NCBI GenBank assembly: GCA_003225295.1
Contig: QHYZ01000086.1
Location: forward strand, 1-61,753
Origin: Acidobacteriota bacterium
Lineage (GTDB): Bacteria > Acidobacteriota > Terriglobia > Acidiferrales > UBA7541
Length of the DNA: 61,753 nucleotides
Reading direction: 5' to 3'
Shown here: positions 37,382-47,895 of the stretch, one piece after another
How positions within the stretch are numbered: position 1 is the first letter of the stretch
Layout of the letters: every line of letters begins with the position of its first letter
Position numbers and translations under genes: made by a program
The notes under the pieces: model-generated
Told to the model about the DNA's origin: nothing
What the model saw: only the letters and a program-made list of their open reading frames with translations
Databases searched by the model: none

Positions 37382-40300
37382 TCACCAGATCAGCTTTAGC
37401 GCGAACTGAAGTTCACGGTTGTCGGCGGCGGTGCTGGTGATGGTGTTGAACGAGCCGCCGGCGTCCACGAACGGGTTGGGCATCGAAAAGATGGGATGAT
37501 TCAGGAAGTTGAAGGCTTCAAACCGGAACTGCAGTTTCAGCCGCTCCGTAATGGTGGTGGTCTTCATGGCGCTGAAGTCCATGCTCACGTACTTTGGTCC
37601 CCGCAAAATGTTGCGCCCGGCGTTACCGAAGACTTCCTGGTCGGTAGGTTGTGCAAGAGCAGTGGCGTTCCACCAATCGAGAATTTGTTTGGGGCCATCG
37701 TTAGGATTTCCTATGACCTCGCAATAGTCTTGTTCGAAGTTAACTTGATTGACGGCCGCATCACTGGCAGTGAGGCAGGACGCTGGCAAACCGGTTCGCA
37801 CAACGCTGATGCCTCCAATCTGCCAGCCCCCCAACACTTTGTCCACGGGAGCAGACCAGTTCGTGCCCCAGCGCCGGCCTTTGCCGAAGGGAAGTTCGTA
37901 TAGCACGCTGTTCACCCAGTTAATCTTGGCGTCAAAAACGGACGGTCCATAATCCAGCTTGAGGTCGTAAGTGTGCGGAGTGGCCATGCCATAACTGCCG
38001 CCGTCCCGTGTGGCTGAGGCCGTGTCCAGTGCCTTGGACCAAGTAAAGGAACTCAGGAACGAAAGACCCTGCGAGAAGCGCTTTTCCACTTTTGCCTGCA
38101 ACGAGTTGTAGTTGGCGGACGTGGCGTTTTCGAATAAATTGAAGTAAGAACCCAGTGACGCGATTTTTTGCGGCAGATAAGTTACCGGTTGTATGACTTT
38201 ATCCCCGCTCATCACCGGAAATGTTTGGTTTTGATCGGTCAAGTGCGGTAAGTGCGTCGACGCCGAACCCACATAGGCAACCTCCAAGGTCAGATTGGGC
38301 GCCAATTGTTGCTGGATTCCCAAGCTCCATTGTTGGACGCGCGGGGTTTTCAAATGCGGATCGACGGTGAACATGGAAGGCTGGATGATAACTTGCCCGG
38401 TATTTTGGAAAATCTGGTCCACGATCGAAAATTGACCCTTGCGGATAAACTTGGCCGAGCGCGGAGCATTGCGCGCAAAGTCAAACCAGGGATCGGCGTT
38501 CATCGGTGAATAAAAGATCCCCGCGCCACCGCGGATCACGGTCTTGTTCTGCCCCAACGCAGGTGTCCAGGCGAATCCAAATCGCGGCGACCAGTTGGTT
38601 TTGTCCGTGAACACCAGGTTATGGCCCAGACGGTTGTCGCGCACAAACGGTAGATAGGTGGGCGATGCTGGGTCGGTGTCAAACTGCACGCTGGGAAAGT
38701 CTTGGTAGGGATCACCAGAGCCCGGTCTCACGATGACCGGTTGGGGTCCGCTGAAATCCACGTTGACCATGGAGTCCTTCAAATCATGCCAATAGGGTGC
38801 CACTTCGTAACGCAAGCCGAAATTCAGCGTTAGGTTTCGCGACCGCTTAAAGTCGTCTTGAATGTAATAGGCCTGCGTCCAGCGGAACAGGTGGACATGC
38901 GAGTCTCCCGTGGCTACCTCGGAATCGTTGCTGATGCCCAGCAGCATGGAAGCGAGCGAGAGCCCGCCCGATCCGTCGAGCGCCGCGGTCGCATCAATGG
39001 GATTATTGAAGGACGCCCGGGCAAGATTGTGGGACAGCAGGTTCAGATTCTCGTGGCGGAAATCCACTCCCGCCTTTATCACATGACGCCCCCTGACCAG
39101 CGACCAGTCATCACCATATTCGTAGGTGGTCTGAACTTTTCGCAGCGGGTGGCCGAAGGCATCCTCTCCGAGGCTCTCAAAGTTGTCCCCCGCTCCGTTG
39201 AAGCTCGGCGTTCCAAAATCGATGGGGTCGCTCGAAGCGCCCTGTATGCCTAGTTGCCCGACAACATTCGTCTTGCCGGAAAGCGGACCTACTCGGCTGC
39301 CTTCCGCGCGCACGTAATTCGCTTTGACCTCGTTCACCATGTTTGCGCTAATCGTCCAAGTGTGATGCAAGGTGGCCGTCTCAGTTTTCACGGATTCGGT
39401 CAAATCCCGGATGGGCATTACATTGTTATTTACCGCGTCCTCCTTACCCCACGAATACCTTCCCCACAGACTCATGTTGGGTCTGAGGAGATAGTCGAGC
39501 CGTCCAGCACCCTGGTGGTAGTCTGTGGGCCTGCCAACCACGCCAGCGTAGTTGTTGAACAGCCCCGGCCGGTTCGGTGCCTGCACATAGGACGACGCCA
39601 GAAATTGTGCGGTCGCCGGATTCCAGCATTGTTGGGGAATGGTCATGTTGGGCCAAGGCACGTCGGTCGTGGGGTTGGAATTGAAGCAGCCGGCCGGGAG
39701 CGTATTGCCCGCGCGGAACTTCGCGGAGCCGTCCGGATTGGTAGTGTGCGGCATGTAAATCGGAACGCCGTAGTCCGAGAAGTCTCCGTTCTTTACGTTG
39801 GGCATCGGCACCGTAGCGCGGTCGGCGAAGTTAGTGCGGTCCGCCAATCCCTCGTAAGCAGCGAAGAAAAACAGCTTGTCCCTCACAATTCTTCCACCGC
39901 CAGTGGCCCCAAATTGATTGCGCTTAAAAGGCGGCTTGGGAGCCCCGGCGCCGAGGTTGATATCGTTGAAGAAGTCTTTTGCGTCCAGCGCGCTGTTTCG
40001 CAGAAAGTCGTAGGCCGTGCCATGAAACTCGTTGGTTCCCCCTTTGGTTACCGCGTTGATTTGAGCGGCGCCCCGGCCGAACTCTGCGGTGTATGAATTC
40101 GTCTGCACCTTGAATTCCTGGATTTCATCGATGGAAGGAATGGCCGCTACGGTATTGAAATCCGGCGAGGTATCGGTCGCGCCGTTCAGAAGGAAATTGG
40201 TGTCCTGAGCGCGCGCGCCGCCCACCGAGTATTGATCAGTGACGCGCCGGCCGACATCGCGAACTTCTTGAAACGACGTATTTGAGTCTTTTGTGAAGGT

Positions 40301-40807
40301 CACGCCAGGGCCGAGCGTGGCGAGATCCAGAAAGCTCCGCCCATTCAAGGGCAGGTCCACGACTCGCTTGTTATCAATCACCTGGCCGACGGTGCTTGAC
40401 TCGGTGGAGAGCAACGGGGCCTCGCCCGTGGTGGTGACCGTTTCCGTTGCTTCACCAAGGTTCAGAGTAACGTCCACGCGTGCCTTTTGGTCCACTTGCA
40501 ATTCAAACGCGGATACCGTAGCCGTGCGGAAGCTGACATGCTTCACGGTAACGGAATAGCGGCCCGGCTCCAGAGCTGTGACCGTATAATCGCCAGTGCT
40601 GGTGGTGCGCGTAACGTGGCGTGTGTTGCGATCGACATTGGTTACCGTGACCTCGGCGTCAGGAAGCACCGCGCCGCTGGCGTCAAATACAATACCGGTG
40701 ACCGTGCCGGTTCCGATCTGCGCAAATGTAGTTCCGACACTTAGCGCGGATACCCCAAGGCAAAAGAGCAACCAGAGTAAAATTCTGCTTTTGAAGATTT
40801 TGGACAT
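37382..40807 (-). CDS. TonB-dependent receptor with carboxypeptidase-regulatory N-domain (Oar-like)
   Basis: A 1141-residue outer-membrane protein from [10 protein letters not shown]; signal peptide to about TTFAQ. An N-terminal carboxypeptidase-regulatory-like beta domain follows ([20 protein letters not shown], about 32-115). The plug domain includes [20 protein letters not shown] and [14 protein letters not shown], and a long barrel ends in the typical aromatic terminus (LQFALKLIW). Such Oar-like receptors are strongly expanded in Acidobacteriota and import bulky ligands with TonB energy. It is the first gene of the operon with the amidohydrolase and oxidoreductase; no TonB/ExbB/ExbD genes are in the window. 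The open frame extends to 40927, but only this start gives a signal peptide. Confidence 0.93.
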   Translation of the reverse strand: MSKIFKSRILLWLLFCLGVSALSVGTTFAQIGTGTVTGIVFDASGAVLPDAEVTVTNVDRNTRHVTRTTSTGDYTVTALEPGRYSVTVKHVSFRTATVSAFELQVDQKARVDVTLNLGEATETVTTTGEAPLLSTESSTVGQVIDNKRVVDLPLNGRSFLDLATLGPGVTFTKDSNTSFQEVRDVGRRVTDQYSVGGARAQDTNFLLNGATDTSPDFNTVAAIPSIDEIQEFKVQTNSYTAEFGRGAAQINAVTKGGTNEFHGTAYDFLRNSALDAKDFFNDINLGAGAPKPPFKRNQFGATGGGRIVRDKLFFFAAYEGLADRTNFADRATVPMPNVKNGDFSDYGVPIYMPHTTNPDGSAKFRAGNTLPAGCFNSNPTTDVPWPNMTIPQQCWNPATAQFLASSYVQAPNRPGLFNNYAGVVGRPTDYHQGAGRLDYLLRPNMSLWGRYSWGKEDAVNNNVMPIRDLTESVKTETATLHHTWTISANMVNEVKANYVRAEGSRVGPLSGKTNVVGQLGIQGASSDPIDFGTPSFNGAGDNFESLGEDAFGHPLRKVQTTYEYGDDWSLVRGRHVIKAGVDFRHENLNLLSHNLARASFNNPIDATAALDGSGGLSLASMLLGISNDSEVATGDSHVHLFRWTQAYYIQDDFKRSRNLTLNFGLRYEVAPYWHDLKDSMVNVDFSGPQPVIVRPGSGDPYQDFPSVQFDTDPASPTYLPFVRDNRLGHNLVFTDKTNWSPRFGFAWTPALGQNKTVIRGGAGIFYSPMNADPWFDFARNAPRSAKFIRKGQFSIVDQIFQNTGQVIIQPSMFTVDPHLKTPRVQQWSLGIQQQLAPNLTLEVAYVGSASTHLPHLTDQNQTFPVMSGDKVIQPVTYLPQKIASLGSYFNLFENATSANYNSLQAKVEKRFSQGLSFLSSFTWSKALDTASATRDGGSYGMATPHTYDLKLDYGPSVFDAKINWVNSVLYELPFGKGRRWGTNWSAPVDKVLGGWQIGGISVVRTGLPASCLTASDAAVNQVNFEQDYCEVIGNPNDGPKQILDWWNATALAQPTDQEVFGNAGRNILRGPKYVSMDFSAMKTTTITERLKLQFRFEAFNFLNHPIFSMPNPFVDAGGSFNTITSTAADNRELQFALKLIW

Positions 40808-41199
40808 AGTTGACACTCCCCTTGGTCGAACACGGATTTTCACCCTCACCAGGACGCCGTGTCTGCGCTTTTCGAGCCAACGAACGGCGGGCCCGATCCG
40901 CACGACTGCTGAACCCGGCGCGTCCATCGGGGCGCCCTAGTTGCGACAGAGCATACATCCGATGCTTCCGTCCGGCTAGTTCTTGGGTTTCCATCGAGGA
41001 ACGGCCCTACGAACTTAGACCGTGGGGGGGCTAAAACCTCCCGCATCCCCCTCGCTCCTTGATAACTGCATGGTTTCCGGAGGCCCCCTACTTTTTATGG
41101 GCTGTCTGCCGCGTGCGCTTTCGATTGCCACAGACCTAGGTGGCAGTCCCCCAACGGCGCTGTCGGTGCCATTCGAACCAGCGCCGGTTTTCGCCTAGA
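40808..41199. other. Divergent intergenic region, about 390 bases
   Basis: Must contain promoters for the TonB-dependent receptor (minus) and the TPR protein (plus). I see no gene; GGGGGG / CCTCCC near 41024-41043 could make a weak hairpin. No convincing -35/-10 pair was found by eye. Confidence 0.4.
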
Positions 41200-43092
41200 A
41201 TGGAAGCGTCTTCGACCAGGTTTGCCGGAGGCCTCGTGACCCCGTCTCGGTCGTGTCCAATTTTGTCAACGCCAAAGACGGCCGCATTGGCCCTGATCAC
41301 CGTCGGTCTGATGGTTGGCTACGCGCAGCCGATCACCGCGCAGGGCGGCATGAGCGGTGACCCCATGGACATGCGAGAGGCGGTCCCTCCGGAAAAACTG
41401 CCGCCCCCGCTGAAACTCACCGGAATTGGAAATGCCCACATCCCCATCACCGCGACTCCCGAGGCGCAGATGTGGTTTGATCAAGGCTTGAATTTGCTGC
41501 ACGACTTTTGGGATTACGAATCCGTTCGAGCCTTTGAGCAGAGCGTTCGCGTCGATCCGCAGTGCGCCATGTGCTACTGGGGTATTTACCGGGCGGCGAA
41601 AACTAACTACCGCGCGGCGAATAAATACTTCCGCGACCAAGCACTAACCAAAGCAGTCAGCTTGAAGGGCCACGCCAGCAAAACGGAGCGGCTGTACATC
41701 GAAGCGAGTGCCGCTGCCGAGGCCGCCGAGAAATCCGAAAAGAAAGATAAGAGCCCGACGGAGTCGAAGGAGGTTCAACTCTACCGCAAGCTCGTGAAAC
41801 GCGATCCCCAGGACATGCAGGCGCGCATTTTTTTGGCGTGGGCGCTCACGGATGGCTACGACGATGACGGCCAGCCGCGCGCCGGGCAAAAACAAGCGTT
41901 GGCGATTTTCCAAACCGTCCTCAAGGAGGACCCCGACAACTCTGCCGCGAATCACTACTGGATTCACGCCGTCGAAGCAAGTCCGCACCCTGAGCAAGCC
42001 CTGCACAGCGCAGAAATTCTCGGCCGCCTGGCCCCCACCTCAGGACACATGGTGCACATGCCCGGCCACATCTTTTATCGCATCGGCGACTACGCCCGCG
42101 CGAGGGAATCCTTTGCGGCATCCATGAAAGCGGATGAGCAGTACATGCAGGCGCAACACGTACAGGTCGACGACGACTGGAACTACGTGCACAACTTGAT
42201 GTATGCCATCGCGAACTTGATGGAAGCCGGCCAATTGAGCGAAGCGACGGCGCTCTCCGGCAAGTTGCGAGACGCGCGCGGCCAGCTGGCCAATACACTC
42301 TATCCGTGGTCGCCGCGTGATGCCATTGCGCGCCTCGACCCCCGCCTCCCGGTCGCCCTGCGCGCTGCAGATTGGGCCGCGGCTCTCGGGCTGCTGAAGT
42401 CCAGCGATCCGCCGCCGACCCTCCCGAATCTCCAGTTTCTGGCGCGCCAGCTAACTCAATTCGCTGTGGGCATGCAGGCCCTCGAGGAGCATGATCTGCC
42501 TCGCGCGGAAGCAGCCTCGGCGCAGTTCGATGCGGAGCTATGGCGACTCTCCAATCGCTTGAAAGACGAAGCGGACGCCAAGGCCAATGAAAAAGACAAA
42601 GACCCAGAGAACGCGGACACAGCGCCGCCAAAACTGCAAGTGATGCCCGACGCGCTGCCGAAGCCGCTCTTGAACAACTTATCCATCCTGTCTCTGGAAC
42701 TGCGCGGCGGTTTGTTCATGGCCAAGAAGCTCAACGAGGATGCGAAAAAACTTTATGCACAAGCCGCGCAAGAAGAAAAAGCGCTCGGATACCGCGAGCC
42801 TCCGGCCTACATTCGTCCCGTTGGCGAAACCGAAGCGGCGGCGTTCATGGCTGCTTCGGATTGGACCGACGCAAAGGCTGCTTACAGGGAGGCGCTCGCC
42901 GAGCGGCCGCGCTCTGGCTTCCCGCTGTACGGCATGGCCATGGCCAGCGAGCAGGCTGGTGACATCAAGGCGGCCACGGCAGGGTACGAGGACTTTTTGG
43001 CGGCGTGGAAATCCGCCGATTCCGGTCTTCCGCAACTCGCTCATGCGCGCTCTTACCTCGCCTCCCACAACGGAGTCACTGCCAGCAAATAG
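41200..43092 (+). CDS. Exported TPR-repeat protein
   Basis: A 630-residue protein from the ATG at 41200. It has a long leader with one hydrophobic stretch (AALALITVGLMVGYAQPITA) and then helical repeats: WFDQGLNLLHDFWDYESVRAFEQSVRVDPQCAMCYWG, the HYWIHAVEASPHPEQAL region, and GHMVHMPGHIFYRIGDYARARESF. These are hallmarks of a TPR family common in acidobacteria and planctomycetes. A later GTG at 41236 has GGAGG just upstream and is an equally plausible start. TPR proteins mediate protein-protein contacts; no enzymatic motif is evident. Divergent from the TonB receptor and 123 bases before a lipoprotein amidohydrolase. Confidence 0.82.
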   Translation: MEASSTRFAGGLVTPSRSCPILSTPKTAALALITVGLMVGYAQPITAQGGMSGDPMDMREAVPPEKLPPPLKLTGIGNAHIPITATPEAQMWFDQGLNLLHDFWDYESVRAFEQSVRVDPQCAMCYWGIYRAAKTNYRAANKYFRDQALTKAVSLKGHASKTERLYIEASAAAEAAEKSEKKDKSPTESKEVQLYRKLVKRDPQDMQARIFLAWALTDGYDDDGQPRAGQKQALAIFQTVLKEDPDNSAANHYWIHAVEASPHPEQALHSAEILGRLAPTSGHMVHMPGHIFYRIGDYARARESFAASMKADEQYMQAQHVQVDDDWNYVHNLMYAIANLMEAGQLSEATALSGKLRDARGQLANTLYPWSPRDAIARLDPRLPVALRAADWAAALGLLKSSDPPPTLPNLQFLARQLTQFAVGMQALEEHDLPRAEAASAQFDAELWRLSNRLKDEADAKANEKDKDPENADTAPPKLQVMPDALPKPLLNNLSILSLELRGGLFMAKKLNEDAKKLYAQAAQEEKALGYREPPAYIRPVGETEAAAFMAASDWTDAKAAYREALAERPRSGFPLYGMAMASEQAGDIKAATAGYEDFLAAWKSADSGLPQLAHARSYLASHNGVTASK

Positions 43093-43215
43093 CCGTGCAG
43101 ATTTGAGGTTAGAGTCTTCGAAACCGGAGGCGTTGGGCCTGCTTGACAGCCAGCCAATGGATGGGCCCGCCACACGATGCGGGGAACTTTCGACGTGGGG
43201 GCCTGGGGAGAGCCT

Positions 43216-44580
43216 ATGGATGGCACGGTAGCCGATCGGCGCTTGAACATCCTGGCGGTTCTCAGCCTTTTCGTGGTGGGCTGCGGGCACACTCCAACGG
43301 CTCAGCCGACAGGCGAGCAATCTCACGTTTCGCTCCCGGCTGACGGCTCCATCGCCATTACCAATGTGACGCTCGTTGATGTGGCCAGCGGCGCACGAGA
43401 GACTGCCGTGACAGTCGTGACCAAGGCTGGTTTGATCGCGGACATTGGTCGGGGAATCTCCATCCCACGCGAAATGGTGCGAGTGGACGGCGCGGGGAAG
43501 TTTCTCATTCCGGGCCTCTGGGACATGCACTCGCATCACCAAGCGACCGGCGGGGAAGCGCTAGACTTATTTCTCGCCAGCGGCGTGGTCGGCACCCGCG
43601 ACATGGGCGCAGATCTTGAATTCATCTTGCCGCTCCGAGAGCGCATAAATCGCGGCGAGTTGCTCGGACCCGAGATTGTCGCGTCCGGACCTATCCTCGA
43701 CGATGCTCCGCCAGAGTTTCCGTTCCGGCGCCGCGTGACTAGCGCCGAGGAGGCCCGAGAAGCGGTCAGAGACCTTAAGGCCCGCGGAGTCGATTTCATC
43801 AAAGTGCACGACCATACGCCGCGCGAGGCGTACTTCGCCATAGCGGAGGAAGCCCCAAAACTCGGCCTGCCGTTTGCCGGCCATGTTCCGATCACGGTCA
43901 CCGTCGAAGAGGCGGCCGACTCGGGAATCAAGAGTATCGAGCATCTCGCAAACTTCCGCGTCTTCACCGAGTGTTCTCCTGAAGGAGCCTACAGCGCGGT
44001 CCGCTGTCAGCCGCGGTTCGACAAACTTGCGGCCAAGGGCATATGGCAAACACCAACGATGGCCTTCTTTCGAGCCCTGCCGGAGGCGTTCTCGGGCCAA
44101 CCCCTGCCCCACGCTGAATACGCCAGCGATGCACTTCTCAAGCTCACGCGCCAGAACGCGGAAGCTTCTAAGCTTGATGAACAAGCATTGTTGTCTATCC
44201 GGAACCTCAGCAAGGCCAGCCTGGCTGCTATCCACGACCTGCATTCTCGGGGCAGCCGCTTCCTGGCAGGTTGCGATGGTCTGGTGCCCGGCTTCTGCCT
44301 TGAAGACGAGCTGCAATTGATGACCGATGCCGGGTTTTCCCCGCTCCAGGCGATTCAGACGGCGACGATCAACGCCGCGAAATTTCTCGGACGAGAGAAA
44401 ACGCAAGGCACGATCGAGGTCGGCAAGCGCGCCGATCTCGTGCTGCTCGAAGCTGATCCGCTGACGGACATAAACAACCTGCGCCGCATTGCCGCCGTGC
44501 TCGTGCGCGGCCGGCTGCTCTCCAGAGCAGATATCGACCGGATCATTTCTGCACACCGGCGTACTCTTCCGAACCCATGA
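43216..44580 (+). CDS. Amidohydrolase-family lipoprotein (imidazolonepropionase-like)
   Basis: A 454-residue protein from MDGTVADRRL, with GGGGAG upstream and a lipoprotein signal ending at a Cys in FVVGCGHT. The composite beta domain and the entry to the TIM barrel read FLIPGLWDMHSHH (the metal His pair). Further ligand-like residues are the Lys in VDFIKVHDH, the His in FAGHVPIT and SIEHLAN, and the Asp in LAGCDGLVPG. It ends with the TIEVGKRADLVLLEADPL signature, typical of imidazolonepropionase/prolidase-like amidohydrolases. Likely envelope-anchored; substrate unknown. The frame extends back to 43177, but that start gives no lipobox spacing. Confidence 0.88.
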   Translation: MDGTVADRRLNILAVLSLFVVGCGHTPTAQPTGEQSHVSLPADGSIAITNVTLVDVASGARETAVTVVTKAGLIADIGRGISIPREMVRVDGAGKFLIPGLWDMHSHHQATGGEALDLFLASGVVGTRDMGADLEFILPLRERINRGELLGPEIVASGPILDDAPPEFPFRRRVTSAEEAREAVRDLKARGVDFIKVHDHTPREAYFAIAEEAPKLGLPFAGHVPITVTVEEAADSGIKSIEHLANFRVFTECSPEGAYSAVRCQPRFDKLAAKGIWQTPTMAFFRALPEAFSGQPLPHAEYASDALLKLTRQNAEASKLDEQALLSIRNLSKASLAAIHDLHSRGSRFLAGCDGLVPGFCLEDELQLMTDAGFSPLQAIQTATINAAKFLGREKTQGTIEVGKRADLVLLEADPLTDINNLRRIAAVLVRGRLLSRADIDRIISAHRRTLPNP

Positions 44581-44821
44581 GCAGGCAGCACTCGTTCGGC
44601 GAGCGTCGACGGTGGGTGACGCTACTCGAGTGAGTAATACCGCGCAGGTGATCCGTCTTGTTGTCTTTGCTGGCCCCCGCGTGACCGACCCCATCCCTTA
44701 ACGCCCCGGCGAGCCGTGGATGTAACGGCCGGCAAACGTCAGGAACACTGGCCGCGGCCTCTACCGGTTCTCATGGCCCTTACGGTGGTCTCTCAAAGTG
44801 AAGACTGCCGTGGTTCTCCTC

Positions 44822-44849
44822 TTGACAATCAGTAGGAGAGGTGTATTCT
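44822..44849 (+). promoter_or_regulatory. Promoter of the padR-ADOP-ADOP operon
   Basis: TTGACA (44822-44827), 16 bases, TATTCT (44844-44849), about 30 bases before the padR ATG at 44879. It has the same general form as the promoter at 27915-27943 of the other ADOP operon, without the clear CTCTAC/GTAGAG dyad. Confidence 0.6.
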
Positions 44850-44878
44850 TCCTCCTGAACCTCAGGGGGAATGCGTCT

Positions 44879-45211
44879 ATGGCGGACAAGCCGAGTGATC
44901 TCGTCCAGGGAACTCTGGACATGCTCATTTTGAAAACGCTGGCGCTCGAACCCATGCACGGTTATGGGATCGCCGTCCGGCTCGAACAGATGAGCAAGGG
45001 CGTTTTCCGCCTGAATGCCGGTTCGCTGTTTGTCGCCTTTCAGCGGCTCGAACGAGCGGGGCTGATCAGCAGCGAATGGAAAGCCACCGAGAATAGCAGG
45101 CGCGCCAAGTATTACGTCCTAACAGACCAGGGACGAAAGAGGCTCAACAGCGAAACACGAGAATGGGGAAGGCAAGTGGCGGCGATCGCCAGAATCTTGG
45201 AGGCCTCGTAG
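44879..45211 (+). CDS. PadR-family transcriptional regulator
   Basis: A 110-residue winged-helix protein from MADKPSDLVQGTLDML. All elements are present: LILKTLALEPMHGYGIAVRL (helices 1-2), NAGSLFVAFQRLERAGLISS (recognition helix), the wing with RRAKYYVLTDQGRKRL, and a C-terminal dimerisation helix. GSLF replaces the commoner GSLYPALxRLE spelling. In acidobacteria such small PadR genes precede ADOP permease genes and probably repress the operon; the two permease genes follow after 14 bases. The earlier in-frame start at 44798 lies before the promoter and is rejected. Confidence 0.93.
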   Translation: MADKPSDLVQGTLDMLILKTLALEPMHGYGIAVRLEQMSKGVFRLNAGSLFVAFQRLERAGLISSEWKATENSRRAKYYVLTDQGRKRLNSETREWGRQVAAIARILEAS

Positions 45212-45225
45212 GGTAGGGAGGTTCC

Positions 45226-47889
45226 ATGTCATTACTGCGAAGCATGGTGGTTGGGCTCCAATCGCTGTTCCGAAAAGAGCAGGTCAGCCAGGAGCTAGAC
45301 GAAGAATTAAACGGCTTCCTGGAGATGGCCGCCGAAGAAAAGATGAAGCAGGGCATGAGCCGCAAGGATGCGCTTCGCGCCGTGCGCCTGGAGCGAGGGA
45401 ATCTCGAAACTTCGAAGGAAGTCGTGCGCTCTGCCGGCTGGGAATCTTTTGCGGAGATATGCTGGCAAGATTTGCGTTTCGCTGCTCGCATGCTGCGCAA
45501 GAACCCTAGCTTCACGGTTGTTGCCGTGCTCACGCTTGCCCTCGGCATCGGCGCCAACACAGCTATCTTCAGCGTGGTAAATGCCGTCTTACTTCGCCCA
45601 CTCCCCTATAAGGATTCAGACCAATTGGTTCAACTGATCGAGCACGATCAGAAGAGGGGCGTTGATTTCGATTGGGTCTCCTTTCCGAACTTCCACGACT
45701 GGGCCGAGCAAGGCAAAGCCTTCCAGTACATGGCCGCGTACAAGTTTCACGCGCTTAATCTTACAAATGTGAGCCAAGCCCAGATGTTATTCGGCCTAAA
45801 GGTCTCGGCCAACCTCTTGCCCACGCTTGGCGCTGAACCGATTTTGGGCCGTAACTTCCGGCCCGCTGAGGATCAGCCTGGTGGGGACCATGAAATTATC
45901 CTTAGTTATGACACTTGGAGGCAATCGTTTGGAGCCGATCCACAACTGATCGGCAAAACGCTCACTCTCAACGACCAGCCTTATACCGTCATTGGCGTGA
46001 TGCCTGCGGGTTTTAATTTTCCGCCGACGGTGCCTATTACATCGGCAGTCCCTTCAAGAAAGGCGGCGTTTTTGATTCCGCTTGGTCTCGCTGTTAATCC
46101 GGACCAGCGCGACTGGAACATGCTGGGGGTCATCGCTCGGCTTAAACCTGGCGCCACCATCGCGCAGGCACGCGCTGACTTGGATATCGTCTCCCGCAGT
46201 TTGGAAAGGCAATATCCCACTCAGAATCAGGGAATCACGGTACGAGTCGAGCCGCTGCTGAATCAAGTCGTCGGAGACATCCGTCCCGCTCTCTGGGTTT
46301 TTCTCGCAGCCATCTCGCTCGTGCTTTTGGTCGCGTGTGCGAATGTAACTAATCTGTTGCTCGCCCGCTCGACGATTCGCCAGAGAGAGATGGCACTGCG
46401 CACTTCATTAGGTGCCAGCCGATCACGGTTAGTTCGCCAACTGTTCACGGAGAGCCTGCTCCTGGCTGTCGGTGGCGGCGCATTCGGAATACTGCTTGCT
46501 TATGGTGGGATCTTGCTGCTCACTACTTTGAGTCCTGACAACCTCCCTCGCATTGGAGACGTTGCAATCGATGGCCGAGTTCTCGCCTATACGGCCGTCG
46601 TTTCTGTTTTGACGGGGATCATCTTTGGACTGGCTCCATCGCTGGGCGTTGCTCTTGTCGATGTTAGCCAACCGTTAAAAGGCCAAAGATCAACGCCAAC
46701 CCCGAAGCATTCTGGTCTCCGCAGCACGCTGGTGGTTTCCGAAGTTGCCCTGTCTTTGGCTCTTCTGATTGGCGCGGGTCTAATGCTCAAGAGTTTCGTA
46801 CGCATGGAGCGAGTCGATCCGGGCTTCAGGGCGGACAAAGTTCTAACCGTCTGGACCATCCTTTCCGAGGCTAAGTACGCGCCGCAAAAACGGGCCGCGT
46901 TCTATCAGCAAGCATGGCAACGCATTCAGGCTCTGCCTGGCGTGAAGTCGGTCGGCGCAATCGACAATCTTCCGTTGAGCGGCGTGCACGGAGGCGGTCC
47001 CTTTACCATCGAAGGTCATCCGACTACCTCAGACGCGGATGCTCCCGCCGCGTATCGTTGCGTCGTGAGCTTGAATTATTTTCAGACGATGAGTATCCCT
47101 CTGCTTCAGGGTCGAGAATTCACGGAGCACGACAGGGACGGCAGTCCCACAGCGCTCATTATCAACGAGACCGCAGCACGCCGTTACTGGCCCGCTCAAA
47201 ATCCTGTCGGCAGCCGCTTGAGTTTCACTACCGGCCGCACGCAACCGACTTGGCTTGAGATCGTTGGGGTGGTCAAGGATGTTTTGCATGATGGCCTGGA
47301 GTCACCTGCGAAACCCACAATCTATCTGACATTCCTTCAATCGCCTCAGGCGTTTATGGTAACGGTGGCGCGTACGGATGTTGATCCGGCTAGCCTGAGT
47401 CCCGCGGCCCGTGGAGCTATCGCAGCAGTGGATAAAGATCAGCCGGTCTTGATGACGCGCACGATGGCGGACATTTACTCAGACGCGGTCGCCCAACGCC
47501 GATTTAATACAGCTCTCATTGTCGCGTTCGGGGCGCTTGCCCTGCTCCTGGCCATGGTAGGCATCTACGGTCTGATGGCTTTCGCGGTGACGCAGCGTAC
47601 CCACGAGATAGGCGTGCGTATCGCGTTGGGTGCGCAACGGTGGGACGTACTGAAGCTTGTGCTTGGCCGAGGGCTCAGGCTCGCGCTCCTGGGCATCGTA
47701 TTTGGCCTGGCGGCGGCTTTCTTCCTGACTCGTTTCCTTTCTAAGCTGCTGTTTAACGTTCCGCAGACTGACCCCGCGACCTTCATTGTCGTTTCCCTGT
47801 GTTTGGGAGGGATCGCATTGCTCGCGTCTTATATCCCCGCGCGGCGGGCGATGCGTGCCGATCCGATGCTCGCACTCCGTTACGAGTGA
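45226..47889 (+). CDS. ADOP-family orphan permease, first tandem copy
   Basis: An 887-residue protein with the ADOP prefix ([21 protein letters not shown], residues about 23-43), then [20 protein letters not shown], a periplasmic MacB-like domain, the first FtsX helices (about 345-480), a second periplasmic domain and the last three helices (about 765-887), ending in DPMLALRYE. Its body resembles the permease at 25035 more than its neighbour at 47896, whereas its first 80 residues are closest to the neighbour. No ATPase gene is nearby. The start follows a GGGAGG ribosome binding site 14 bases after padR. Confidence 0.92.
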   Translation: MSLLRSMVVGLQSLFRKEQVSQELDEELNGFLEMAAEEKMKQGMSRKDALRAVRLERGNLETSKEVVRSAGWESFAEICWQDLRFAARMLRKNPSFTVVAVLTLALGIGANTAIFSVVNAVLLRPLPYKDSDQLVQLIEHDQKRGVDFDWVSFPNFHDWAEQGKAFQYMAAYKFHALNLTNVSQAQMLFGLKVSANLLPTLGAEPILGRNFRPAEDQPGGDHEIILSYDTWRQSFGADPQLIGKTLTLNDQPYTVIGVMPAGFNFPPTVPITSAVPSRKAAFLIPLGLAVNPDQRDWNMLGVIARLKPGATIAQARADLDIVSRSLERQYPTQNQGITVRVEPLLNQVVGDIRPALWVFLAAISLVLLVACANVTNLLLARSTIRQREMALRTSLGASRSRLVRQLFTESLLLAVGGGAFGILLAYGGILLLTTLSPDNLPRIGDVAIDGRVLAYTAVVSVLTGIIFGLAPSLGVALVDVSQPLKGQRSTPTPKHSGLRSTLVVSEVALSLALLIGAGLMLKSFVRMERVDPGFRADKVLTVWTILSEAKYAPQKRAAFYQQAWQRIQALPGVKSVGAIDNLPLSGVHGGGPFTIEGHPTTSDADAPAAYRCVVSLNYFQTMSIPLLQGREFTEHDRDGSPTALIINETAARRYWPAQNPVGSRLSFTTGRTQPTWLEIVGVVKDVLHDGLESPAKPTIYLTFLQSPQAFMVTVARTDVDPASLSPAARGAIAAVDKDQPVLMTRTMADIYSDAVAQRRFNTALIVAFGALALLLAMVGIYGLMAFAVTQRTHEIGVRIALGAQRWDVLKLVLGRGLRLALLGIVFGLAAAFFLTRFLSKLLFNVPQTDPATFIVVSLCLGGIALLASYIPARRAMRADPMLALRYE

Positions 47890-47895
47890 TAGTCC

